This document shows, in pieces, positions 53,654-64,000 of a stretch of 64,000 nt of DNA. The stretch covers positions 23,001 through 87,000 of the forward strand of contig CAXHUQ010001446.1 of assembly GCA_964020085.1 (NCBI GenBank). The letters are read 5' to 3'. Each line of letters begins with the position of its first letter. The stretch's first letter is position 1. The position numbers and the translations under genes are program-made. The DNA comes from Micromussa lordhowensis. Its lineage: Eukaryota > Cnidaria > Anthozoa > Scleractinia > Lobophylliidae. The notes under the pieces were generated by a model. The model was not told where the DNA came from. It ran no database searches and worked only from the letters and a program-made list of their open reading frames with translations.

Positions 53654-56625
53654 CTGTGCTGTACAGACTTGGATCTGCATCTTTTAGGCAAATTTTACGT
53701 GAAATGTCGATTATGTTTAAAAAACACAGTTTTGGGTTCTGCAGATGTAAAGACTTTAAAAAGCACTTTTCAATCAAATCAGACATCAAATGGCGATTTG
53801 GCTCAAAAACACAGCTTTGGCTGCTGTAAAATGTAAAAAATTGAAACTGACCAATTTGACGTGAAATGTCGATTATGGCTGAAAACACAGTTTTCGCTTC
53901 TGTAAGATGTTAAGACTACAAAATATACTTTGCAGTCAAATTGGACCTAAAATGTTGTTTTATACCTTTGACGTTTAATTTGTATGGAAAGCCCGTTTTC
54001 TATTCTTAACATCTTTAAGCGAAACTGTGCTGTACAGACTTGGATCTGCATCTTTTAGGCAAATTTTACGTGAAATGTTGATTATGTCTCAAAAACACAG
54101 TTTTGGGTTCTGCAGATGTAAAGACTGGAAAAAGCACTTTTCAATCAAATCAGACATCAAATGGCGATTTTGGCTCAAAAACACAGCTTTGGCTGTTGTA
54201 AGCTGTAAAAAATTGAAAGTGACCAATTTGACGTGAAATGTCGATTATGGCTGAAAACACAGTTTTCGCTTCTGTAAGATGTTAAGACTACAAAGTATAC
54301 TTTGCAACCAAATTGGACCTAAAATGTTGTTTCATAAATTTAACGTCTAATTTGATTGGAAAGCGCTTTTTCCATTCTTAACATCTTTCAGCGAAACTGT
54401 GCTGTACAGACTTGGATCTGCATCTTTTAGGCACATTTTACGTGAAATGTCGATTATGTTTAAAAAAACACAGTTTTGGGTTCTGCAGATGTAAAGACTG
54501 GAAAAAGCACCTTTCAATCAAATCAGACATCAAATGGCGATTTTGGCTCAAAAACACAGCTTTGCCTGTTGTAAGCTGTAAAAAATTGAAACTGACCAAT
54601 TTGACGTAAAATGTCGATTATGGCTAAAAACACAGTTTTCGCTTCTGTAAGATGTTGAGACTACAAAATATCGATTGAGCCAAATTGAACCTAAAATGTT
54701 GTTTCATACATTTAAAGTCTAATTTGGTTGGAAGGGCTTTTTCTATTCTTAACATCTTTCAGCGAAACTGTGCTGTACAGACTTGGATCTGCATCTTTTA
54801 GGCAAATTTTACGTGAAATGTCGATTATGTTTAAAAAACACAGTTTTGGGTTCTGCAGATGTAAAGACCTGAAAAAGCACCTTTCAATCAAATCAGACAT
54901 CAAATGGCGATTTTGGCTCAAAAACACAGCTTTGGCTGTTGTAAGCTGTAAAAAATTGAAAGTGACCAATTTGACGTGAAATGTCGATTATGGCTGAAAA
55001 CACAGTTTTCGCTTCTGTAAGATGTTAAGACTACAAAATATACTTTGCAGCCAAATTGGACCTAAAATGTTGTTTTATACCTTTGGCGTTTAATTTGTAT
55101 GGAAAGCCCGTTTTTTATTCTTAACATCTTTAAGCGAAACTGTGCTTTACAGACTTGGATCTGCATCTTTTAGGCAAATTTTACGTGAAATGTTGATTAC
55201 GTCTCACAAACACAGTTTTGGGTTCTGCAGATGTAAAGACCTGAAAAAGCACCTTTCAATCAAATCAGACATCAAATGGCGATTTTGGCTCAAAAACACA
55301 GCTTTGGCTGTTGTAAGCTGTAAAAAATTGAAAGTGACCAATTTGACGTGAAATGTCGATTATGGCTGAAAACACAGTTTTCGCTTCTGTAAGATGTTAA
55401 GACTACAAAATATACTTTGCAGCCAAATTGGACCTAAAATGTTGTTTTATACCTTTGGCGTTTAATTTGTATGGAAAGCCCGTTTTTTATTCTTAACATC
55501 TTTAAGCGAAACTGTGCTTTACAGACTTGGATCTGCATCTTTTAGGCAAATTTTACGTGAAATGTTGATTACGTCTCACAAACACAGTTTTGGGTTCTGC
55601 AGATGTAAAGACCTGAAAAAGCACCTTTTAATCAAATCAGACATCAAATGGCGATTTTGGCTCAAAAACACAGCTTTGGCTGTTGTAAGCTGTAAAAAAT
55701 TGAAAGTGACCAATTTGACGTAAAATGTCGATTATGGCTAAAAACACAGTTTTCGCTTCTGTAAGATGTTGAGATTACAAAATATACATTGAGCCAAATT
55801 GAACCTAAAATGTTGTTTCATACATTTAAAGTCTAATTTGATTGGAAAGCGCTTTTTCCATTCTTAACATCTTTCAGCGAAACTGTGCTGAACAGACTTG
55901 GATCTGCATCTTTTAGGCAAATTTTACGTGAAATGTCGATTATGTTTAAAAAACACAGTTTTGGGTTCTGCAGATGTAAAGACTGGAAAAAGCACTTTTC
56001 AATCAAATCAGATATCAAATGGCGATTTTGGCTCAAAAACACAGCTTTGGCTGTTGTAAGCTGTAAAAAATTGAAAGTGACCAATTTGACGTGAAATGTC
56101 GATTATGGCTGAAAACACAGTTTTCGCTTCTGTAAGATGTTAAGACTACAAAATATACTTTGCAGCCAAATTGGACCTAAAATGTTGTTTTATACGTTTG
56201 ACGTTTAATTTGATTGGAAAGCCCGTTTTCCATTCTTAACATGTTTAAGCGAAACTGTGCTTTACAGACTTGGATCTGCATCTTTTAGGCACATTTTACG
56301 TGAAATGTTGATTTATGACTCAAAAACACAGTTTTGGGTTCTGGAGATGTAAAGACTGGAAAAAGCACCTTTCAATCAAATCAGACATCAAATGGCGATT
56401 TTGGCTCAAAAACACAGCTTTGGCTGTTGTAAGCTGTAAAAACTTGAAACTGACCAATTTGACGTAAAATGTCGATTATGGCTAAAAACACAGTTTTCGC
56501 TTCTGTAAGATGTTGAGACTACAAAATGTACATTGAGCCAAATTGGACCTAAAATGTTGTTTCAAACATTTAAAGTCTAATTTGGTTGGAAGGGCTTTTT
56601 CTATTCTTAACATCTTTCAGCGAAA
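53654..56625 (+). repeat. Eight-monomer version, macro-copy 2
   Basis: Counterpart of 28,735-31,706 at offset 24,919, with the extra monomer pair at 55,140 and 55,512. The seven-to-eight step is therefore older than the macro-duplication. Confidence 0.8.
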
Positions 56626-57369
56626 CTGTGCTGTACAGACTTGGATCTGCATCTTTTAGGCAAATTTTACGTGAAATGTCGATTATGTTTAAAAAACACA
56701 GTTTTGGGTTCTGCAGATGTAAAGACTGGAAAAAGCATTTTTTAATCAAATCAGATATCAAGTGGCGATTTTGGCTCAAAAACACAGCTTTGGCTGTTGT
56801 AAGCTGTAAAAAATTGAAAGTGACCAATTTGACGTGAAATGTCGATTATGGCTGAAAACACAGTTTTCGCTTCTGTAAGATGTTAAGACTACAAAATATA
56901 CTTTGCAGCCAAATTGGACCTAAAATGTTATTTTATACCTTTGACGTTTAATTTGTATGGAAAGCCCGTTTTCTATTCTTAACATGTTTAAGCGAAACTG
57001 TGCTGTACAGACTTGGATCTGCATCTTTTAGGCAAATTTTACGTGAAATGTTGATTATGTCTCACAAACACAGTTTTGGGTTCTGGAGATGTAAAGACCT
57101 GAAAAAGCACCTTTCAATCAAATCAGACATCAAATGGCGATTTTGGCTCAAAAACACAGCTTTGGCTGTTGTAAGCTGTAAAAAATTGAAAGTGACCAAG
57201 TTGACGTGAAATGTCGATTATGGCTGAAAACACAGTTTTCGCTTCTGTATGATGTTAAGACTATAAAATATACTTTGCTGCCAAATTGGACCTAAGATGT
57301 TGTTTTATACCTTTGACGTTTAATTTGTATGGAAAGCCCGTTTTCTATTCTTAACATCTTTCAGCGAAA

Positions 57370-60300
57370 CTGTGCTGTACAGACTTGGATCTGCATCTTT
57401 TAGGCAAATTTTACGTGAAATGTTGATTATGTCTCAAAAACACAGTTTTGGGTTCTGCAGATGTAAAGACTGGAAAAAGCATTTTTCAATCAAATCAGAC
57501 ATCAAATGGCGATTTTGGCTCAAAAACACAGCTTTGGCTGTTGTAAGCTGTAAAAAATTGAAAGTGACCAATTTGACGTGAAATGTCGATTATGGCTGAA
57601 AACACAGTTTTCGCTTCTGTAAGATGTTAAGACTACAAAATATACTTTGCAGCCAAATTGGACCTAAAATGTTGTTTTATACGTTTCATCTTTAATTTGA
57701 TTGGAAAGCCCGTTTTCCATTCTTAACATGTTTAAGCGAAACTGTGCTTTACAGACTTGGATCTGCATCTTTTAGGCAAATTTTACGTGAAATGTCGATT
57801 ATGTTTAAAAAACACAGTTTTGGGTTCTGCAGATGTAAAGACTTTAAAAAGCACTTTTCAATCAAATCAGACATCAAATGGCGATTTTGGCTCAAAAACA
57901 CAGCTTTGGCTGTTGTAAGCTGTAAAAAATTGAAAGTGACCAATTTGACGTAAAATGTCGATTATGGCTAAAAACACAGTTTTCGCTTCTGTAAGATGTT
58001 GAGACTATAAAATATACATTGAGCCAAATTGGACCTAAAATGTTGTTTCATACATTCAAAGTCTAATTGGATTGGAAAGCGCTTTTTCCATTCTTAACAT
58101 CTTTCAGCGAAACTGTGCTGTACAGACTTGGATCTGCATCTTTTAGGCACATTTTACGTGAAATGTTGATTTATGACTCAAAAACACAGTTTTGTGTTCT
58201 GGAGATGTAAAGACTGGAAAAAGCACCTTTCAATCAAATCAGACATCAGATGGCGATTTTGGCTCAAAAACACAGCTTTGGCTGTTGTAAGCTGTAAAAA
58301 ATTGAAACTGACCAATTTGACGTAAAATGTCGATTATGGCTAAAAACACAGTTTTCGCTTCTGTAAGATGTTGAGACTACAAAATATACATTGAGCCAAA
58401 TTGAACCTAAAATGTTGTTTCATACATTTAAAGTCTAATTTTGTTGGAAGGGCTTTTTCTATTCTTAACATCTTTCAGCGAAACTGTGCTGTACAGACTT
58501 GGATCTGCATCTTTTAGGCAAATTTTACGTGAAATGTCGATTATGTTTAAAAAACACAGTTTTGGGTTCTGCAGATGTAAAGACTTTAAAAAGCACTTTT
58601 CAATCAAATCAGACATCAAATGGCGATTTTGGCTCAAAAACACAGCTTTGGCTGCTGTAAAATGTAAAAAATTGAAACTGACCAATTTGACGTGAAATGT
58701 CGATTATGGCTGAAAACACAGTTTTCGCTTCTGTAAGATGTTAAGACTACAAAATATACTTTGCAGCCAAATTGGACCTAAAATGTTGTTTTATACCTTT
58801 GACGTTTAATTTGTATGGAAAGCCCGTTTTCTATTCTTAACATCTTTAAGCGAAACTGTGCTGTACAGACTTGGATCTGCATCTTTTAGGCAAATTTTAC
58901 GTGAAATGTTGATTATGTCTCACAAACACAGTTTTGGGTTCTGGAGATGTAAAGACCTGAAAAAGCACCTTTCAATCAAATCAGACATCAAATGGCGATT
59001 TTGGCTCAAAAACACAGCTTTGGCTGTTGTAAGCTGTAAAAACTTGAAACTGACCAATTTGACGTAAAATGTCGATTATGGCTAAAAACACAGTTTTCGC
59101 TTCTGTAAGATGTTGAGACTACAAAATGTACATTGAGCCAAATTGGACCTAAAATGTTGTTTCAAACATTTAAAGTCTAATTTGGTTGGAAGGGCTTTTT
59201 CTATTCTTAACATCTTTCAGCGAAACTGTGCTGTACAGACTTGGATCTGCATCTTTTAGGCAAATTTTACGTGAAATGTCGATTATGTTTAAAAAACCCA
59301 GTTTTGGGTTCTGCAGATGTAAAGACTGGAAAAAGCACTTTTCAATCAAATCAGATATCAAATGGCGATTTTGGCTCAAAAACACAGCTTTGGCTGTTGT
59401 AAGCTGTAAAAAATTGAAAGTGACCAATTTGACGTGAAATGTCGATTATGGCTGAAAACACAGTTTTCGCTTCTGTAAGATGTTAAGACTACAAAATATA
59501 CTTTGCAGCCAAATTGGACCTAAAATGTTATTTTATACCTTTGACGTTTAATTTGTATGGAAAGCCCGTTTTCTATTCTTAACATGTTTAAGCGAAACTG
59601 TGCTGTACAGACTTGGATCTGCATCTTTTAGGCAAATTTTACGTGAAATGTTGATTATGTCTCACAAACACAGTTTTGGGTTCTGGAGATGTAAAGACCT
59701 GAAAAAGCACCTTTCAATCAAATCAGACATCAAATGGCGATTTTTGCTCAAAAACACAGCTTTGGCTGTTGTAAGCTGTAAAAAATTGAAAGTGACCAAG
59801 TTGACGTGAAATGTCGATTATGGCTGAAAACACAGTTTTCGCTTCTGTATGATGTTAAGACTACAAAATATACTTTGCAGCCAAATTGGACCTAAAATGT
59901 TGTTTTATACCTTTGACGTTTAATTTGATTGGAAAGCCCGTTTTCTATTCTTAACATCTTTCAGCGAAACTGTGCTGTACAGACTTGGATCTGCATCTTT
60001 TAGGCAAATTTTACGTGAAATGTTGATTATGTCTCAAAAACACAGTTTTGGGTTCTGCAGATGTAAAGACTGGAAAAAGCATTTTTCAATCAAATCAGAC
60101 ATCAAATGGCGATTTTGGCTCAAAAACACAGCTTTGGCTGTTGTAAGCTGTAAAAAATTGAAAGTGACCAATTTGACGTGAAATGTCGATTATGGCTGAA
60201 AACACAGTTTTCGCTTCTGTAAGATGTTAAGACTACAAAATATACTTTGCAGCCAAATTGGACCTAAAATGTTGTTTTATACGTTTCATCTTTAATTTGA

Positions 60301-61454
60301 TTGGAAAGCCCGTTTTCCATTCTTAACATGTTTAAGCGAAACTGTGCTTTACAGACTTGGATCTGCATCTTTTAGGCAAATTTTACGTGAAATGTCGATT
60401 ATGTTTAAAAAACACAGTTTTGGGTTCTGCAGATGTAAAGACTTTAAAAAGCACTTTTCAATCAAATCAGACATCAAATGGCGATTTTGGCTCAAAAACA
60501 CAGCTTTGGCTGTTGTAAGCTGTAAAAAATTGAAAGTGACCAATTTGACGTAAAATGTCGATTATGGCTAAAAACACAGTTTTCGCTTCTGTAAGATGTT
60601 GAGACTATAAAATATACATTGAGCCAAATTGGACCTAAAATGTTGTTTCATACATTCAAAGTCTAATTTGATTGGAAAGCGCTTTTTCCATTCTTAACAT
60701 CTTTCAGCGAAACTGTGCTGTACAGACTTGGATCTGCATCTTTTAGGCACATTTTACGTGAAATGTTGATTTATGACTCAAAAACACAGTTTTGTGTTCT
60801 GGAGATGTAAAGACTGGAAAAAGCACCTTTCAATCAAATCAGACATCAGATGGCGATTTTGGCTCAAAAACACAGCTTTGGCTGTTGTAAGCTGTAAAAA
60901 ATTGAAACTGACCAATTTGACGTAAAATGTCGATTATGGCTAAAAACACAGTTTTCGCTTCTGTAAGATGTTGAGACTACAAAATATACATTGAGCCAAA
61001 TTGAACCTAAAATGTTGTTTCATACATTTAAAGTCTAATTTTGTTGGAAGGGCTTTTTCTATTCTTAACATCTTTCAGCGAAACTGTGCTGTACAGACTT
61101 GGATCTGCATCTTTTAGGCAAATTTTACGTGAAATGTCGATTATGTTTAAAAACACAGTTTTGGGTTCTGCAGATGTAAAGACTTTAAAAAGCACTTTTC
61201 AATCAAATCAGACATCAAATGGCGATTTTGGCTCAAAAACACAGCTTTGGCTGCTGTAAAATGTAAAAAATTGAAACTGACCAATTTGACGTCAAATGTC
61301 GATTATGGCTGAAAACACAGTTTTCGCTTCTGTAAGATGTTAAGACTACAAAATATACTTTGCAGCCAGATTGGACCTAAAATGTTGTTTTATACCTTTG
61401 ACGTTTAATTTGTATGGAAAGCCCGTTTTCTATTCTTAACATCTTTAAGCGAAA
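57370..61454 (+). repeat. Seven-monomer block duplicated in macro-copy 2 (2,600 bp period)
   Basis: 57,370-59,969 is followed by a second, partial run starting at 59,970. Shared markers are TTTCATCTTT, CTATAAAATATAC, TACATTCAAAG, TTTTGTGTTC and CATCAGATGG. Macro-copy 1 has this block once, starting at 32,451, so the offset jumps from 24,919 to 27,519. Confidence 0.8.
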
Positions 61455-63426
61455 CTGTGCTGTACAGACTTGGATCTGCATCTTTTAGGCAAATTTTACG
61501 TGAAATGTTGATTATGTCTCACAAACACAGTTTTGGGTTCTGGAGATGTAAAGACCTGAAAAAGCACCTTTCAATCAAATCAGACATCAAATGGCGATTT
61601 TGGCTCAAAAACACAGCTTTGGCTGTTGTAAGCTGTAAAAAATTGAAAGTGACCAAGTTGACGTGAAATGTCGATTATGGCTGAAAACACAGTTTTCGCT
61701 TCTGTATGATGTTAAGACTACAAAATATACTTTGCAGCCAAATTGGACCTAAAATGTTGTTTTATACCTTTGACGTTTAATTTGTATGGAAAGCCCGTTT
61801 TCTATTCTTAACATCTTTCAGCGAAACTGTGCTGTACAGACTTGGATCTGCATCTTTTAGGCAAATTTTACGTGAAATGTTGATTATGTCTCAAAAACAC
61901 AGTTTTGGGTTCTGCGGATGTAAAGACTGGAAAAAGCACTTTATAATCAAATAAGACATCAAATGGCGATTTTGGCTCAAAAACACAGCTTTGGCTGTTG
62001 TAAGCTGTAAAAAATTGAAAGTGACCAATTTGACGTGAAATGTCGATTATGGCTGAAAACACAGTTTTCGCTTCTGTAAGATGTTAAGACTACAAAATAT
62101 ACTTTGCAGCCAAATTGGACCTAAAATGTTGTTTTATACGTTTGACGTTTAATTTGATTGGAAAGCCCGTTTTCCATTCTTAACATGTTTAAGCGAAACT
62201 GTGCTTTACAGACTTGGATCTGCATCTTTTAGGCACATTTTACGTGAAATGTTGATTTATGACTCAAAAACACAGTTTTGGGTTCTGCAGATGTAAAGAC
62301 TGGAAAAAGCACCTTTCAATCAAATCAGACATCAAATGGCGATTTTGGCTCAAAAACACAGCTTTGGCTGTTGTAAGCTGTAAAAAATTGAAACTGACCA
62401 ATTTGACGTAAATGTCGATTATGGCTAAAAACACAGTTTTCGCTTCTGTAAGATGTTGAGACTATAAAATATACATTGAGCCAAATTGGACCTAAAATGT
62501 TGTTTCATACATTTAAAGTCTAATTTGATTAGATAGCCCGTTTTCCATTCTTAACATCTTTCAGCGAAACTGTGCTGTACAGACTTGGATCTGCATCTTT
62601 TAGGCACATTTTACGTGAAATGTTGATTTATGACTCAAAAACACAGTTTTGGGTTCTGGAGATGTAAAGACTGGAAAAAAGCACCTTTCAATCAAATCAG
62701 ACATCAAATGGCGATTTTGGCTCAAAAACACAGCTTTGGCTGTTGTAAGCTGTAAAAAATTGAAACTGACCAATTTGACGTCAAATGTCGATTATGGCTG
62801 AAAACACAGTTTTCGCTTCTGTAAGATGTTGACTACAAAGTATACTTTGCAACCAAATTGGACCTAAAATGTTGTTCATACATTTAAAGTCTAATTTGGT
62901 TGGAAGGGCTTTTTCTATTCTTAACATCTTTCAGCGAAACTGTGCTGTACAGACTTGGATCTGCATCTTTTAGGCAAATTTGCGTGAAATGTCGATTATG
63001 TTTAAAAAACACAGTTTTGGGTTCTGCAGATGTAAAGACTGGAAAAAGCACTTTTCAATCAAATCAGATATCAAATGGCGATTTTGGCTCAAAAACACAG
63101 CTTTGGCTGTTGTAAGCTGTAAAAAATTGAAAGTGACCAATTTGACGTGAAATGTCGATTATGGCTGAAAACACAGTTTTCGCTTCTGTAAGATGTTAAG
63201 ACTACAAAATATACTTTGCAGCCAAATTGGACCTAAAATGTTGTTTTATACGTTTGACGTTTAATTTGATTGGAAAGCCCGTTTTCCATTCTTAACATGT
63301 TTAAGCGAAACTGTGCTTTACAGACTTGGATCTGCATCTTTTAGGCACATTTGACGTGAAATGTTGATTTATGACTCAAAAAAACAGTTTTGGGTTCTGG
63401 AGATGTAAAGACTGGAAAAAGCACCT

Positions 63427-64000
63427 TTCAATCAAATCAGACATCAAATGGCGATTTTGGCTCAAAAACACAGCTTTGGCTGTTGTAAGCTGTAAAAAAT
63501 TGAAACTGACCAATTTGACGTAAAATGTCGATTATGGCTAAAAACACAGTTTTCGCTTCTGTAAGATGTTGAGACTACAAAATGTACATTGAGCCAAATT
63601 GGACCTAAAATGTTGTTTTATACGTTTCATGTTTAATTTGATTGGAAAGCCCGTTTTCCATTCTTAACATGTTTAAGCGAAACTGTGCTTTACAGACTTG
63701 GATCTGCATCTTTTAGGCACATTTGACGTGAAATGTTGATTTATGACTCAAAAACACAGTTTTGGGTTCTGGAGATGTAAACACTGGAAAAAGCACTTTT
63801 CAATCAAATTAGACATCAAATGGCGATTTTGGCTCAAAAACACAGCTTTGGCTGTTGTAAGCTGTAAAGAATTGAAAGTGACCAATTTGACGTGAAATGT
63901 CGATTATGGCTGAAAACACAGTTTTCGCTTCTGTAAGATGTTAAGACTACAAAGTATACTTTGCAACCAAATTGGACCTAAAATGTTTTTTCATACATTT
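63427..64000 (+). repeat. Right end beyond the macro-duplication, with a hybrid monomer
   Basis: Past ~63,426 the sequence no longer follows macro-copy 1. The monomer starting at 63,311 has the TACATTGAGCC segment joined to the TATACGTTTCATG/GGAAAGCCCG linker. Elsewhere TACATTGAGCC is followed by the GGAAGGGC or GGAAAGCGC linkers, or by the rarer AGATAGCCCG form at ~36,126 and ~62,530. The final monomer starts at 63,683 and is cut by the window edge. It combines ACATTTGACG with AAACACTGG and CAAATTAGAC. Confidence 0.6.

Larger units (their letters stand above)
37083..63426 (+). repeat. Macro-copy 2 of a 26-27 kb tandem segmental duplication
   Basis: It repeats macro-copy 1 with offsets that change in steps: 27,144, then 28,259, 26,403, 24,919, 27,519 (27,518 after a 1-base loss near 61,150) and 26,404, then 26,403 at the end. 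Diagnostic rare variants recur, including AAAGAATGG at 10,235/37,379, the truncated monomers, the 9-bp deletion at 25,933/50,852 and the TATAAAATA variants. The right edge is where CACCTTTC at 63,425 departs from CACCTGTC at 37,022. Confidence 0.85.
1..64000 (+). repeat. ~372-bp satellite DNA array, 174 monomer starts, head to tail
   Basis: The whole window consists of copies of one monomer. Using CTGTGCT after GCGAAA as the anchor, starts fall at 98, 470, 841, 1213, 1582, 1954 and so on to 63,683. Spacing is 369-373 bp except in six truncated copies of 261-262 bp and a few copies with small indels. All copies have the same orientation; I found no inverted monomer and no unrelated insertion. 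Composition is about 36% GC by hand count of one monomer. Several linker variants and many substitution variants are arranged in higher-order blocks described separately. Known: arrays of this kind form centromeric or other constitutive heterochromatin in eukaryotes. Inferred: this one does too. It contains no gene I can support. Confidence 0.98.

Noticed and set aside
98..63115. Recurrent 63-96 residue open frames on both strands, one or two per monomer
   Set aside because: The plus-strand frames start at GTG or TTG, not ATG, and so do most minus-strand ones. Only the minus-strand frame that opens near the GGATCTGCAT segment has an ATG. Variants among copies are mostly amino-acid changing, and small indels break the frame (for example near 6,070, 13,510 and 61,150). 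Both strands are open in the same place because the repeat is stop-poor there. No domain is recognisable.
1..64000. CRISPR array
   Set aside because: There are no short repeats with unique spacers. The period is ~372 bp and the whole unit is conserved.
1..64000. Transposon or retroelement origin of the repeat
   Set aside because: I see no terminal inverted or long terminal repeats, target-site duplications, or reverse-transcriptase or transposase motifs in any frame.

Overview
This window is one uninterrupted satellite-DNA array. I placed 174 monomer starts between 98 and 63,683 (anchor: the CTGTGCT that follows GCGAAA), all on the same strand and head to tail. Neither window edge falls at a monomer boundary, so the array runs past both ends. 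Full monomers are 369-373 bp, most often 372, 371 or 370. A hand count over one monomer (bases 121-480) gives about 36% GC. I see no gene, RNA gene, transposon, CRISPR array or non-satellite spacer anywhere. The open frames that recur once per monomer are by-products of the repeat.

Organism: a megabase-style satellite with nested higher-order repeats (HORs) points to a eukaryotic centromeric, pericentromeric or other heterochromatic region. The sequence itself does not identify the species. I recall a satellite of about 372 bp being reported as a candidate centromeric repeat in the hydrozoan Hydractinia. Only unit length and AT-richness link that to this window, so treat it as a lead and not an identification.

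Layout: (1) 1 to ~3,660 matches 18,255 to ~21,914 at a constant offset of 18,254. (2) ~3,553 to ~8,740 is a seven-monomer block (2,602-2,612 bp) present twice in tandem, with a chimeric monomer at 8,651. (3) ~9,021-9,938 repeats material from ~7,165 at offset 1,856. (4) ~9,939 to ~37,050 is macro-copy 1 and ~37,083 to ~63,426 is macro-copy 2 of a 26-27 kb tandem duplication. (5) The last ~570 bp are beyond the end of the macro-duplication. Inside the macro-copies are local HORs of 3, 4, 5, 7 and 8 monomers and six truncated monomers of 261-262 bp that share one deletion.

How it evolved (inference): the offset between the macro-copies steps 27,144, 28,259, 26,403, 24,919, 27,519 (27,518 after a 1-base indel) and 26,404. 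Apart from that 1-base change, each step is a whole number of monomers (3, 5, 4, 7, 3). This is the signature expected from unequal exchange or replication slippage in register. Two point rearrangements, a fold-back template switch at ~6,585 and a 9-bp deletion at 25,933, both hit the same small inverted repeat in the monomer. An assembly artefact must be excluded before the macro-duplication is taken as biology.
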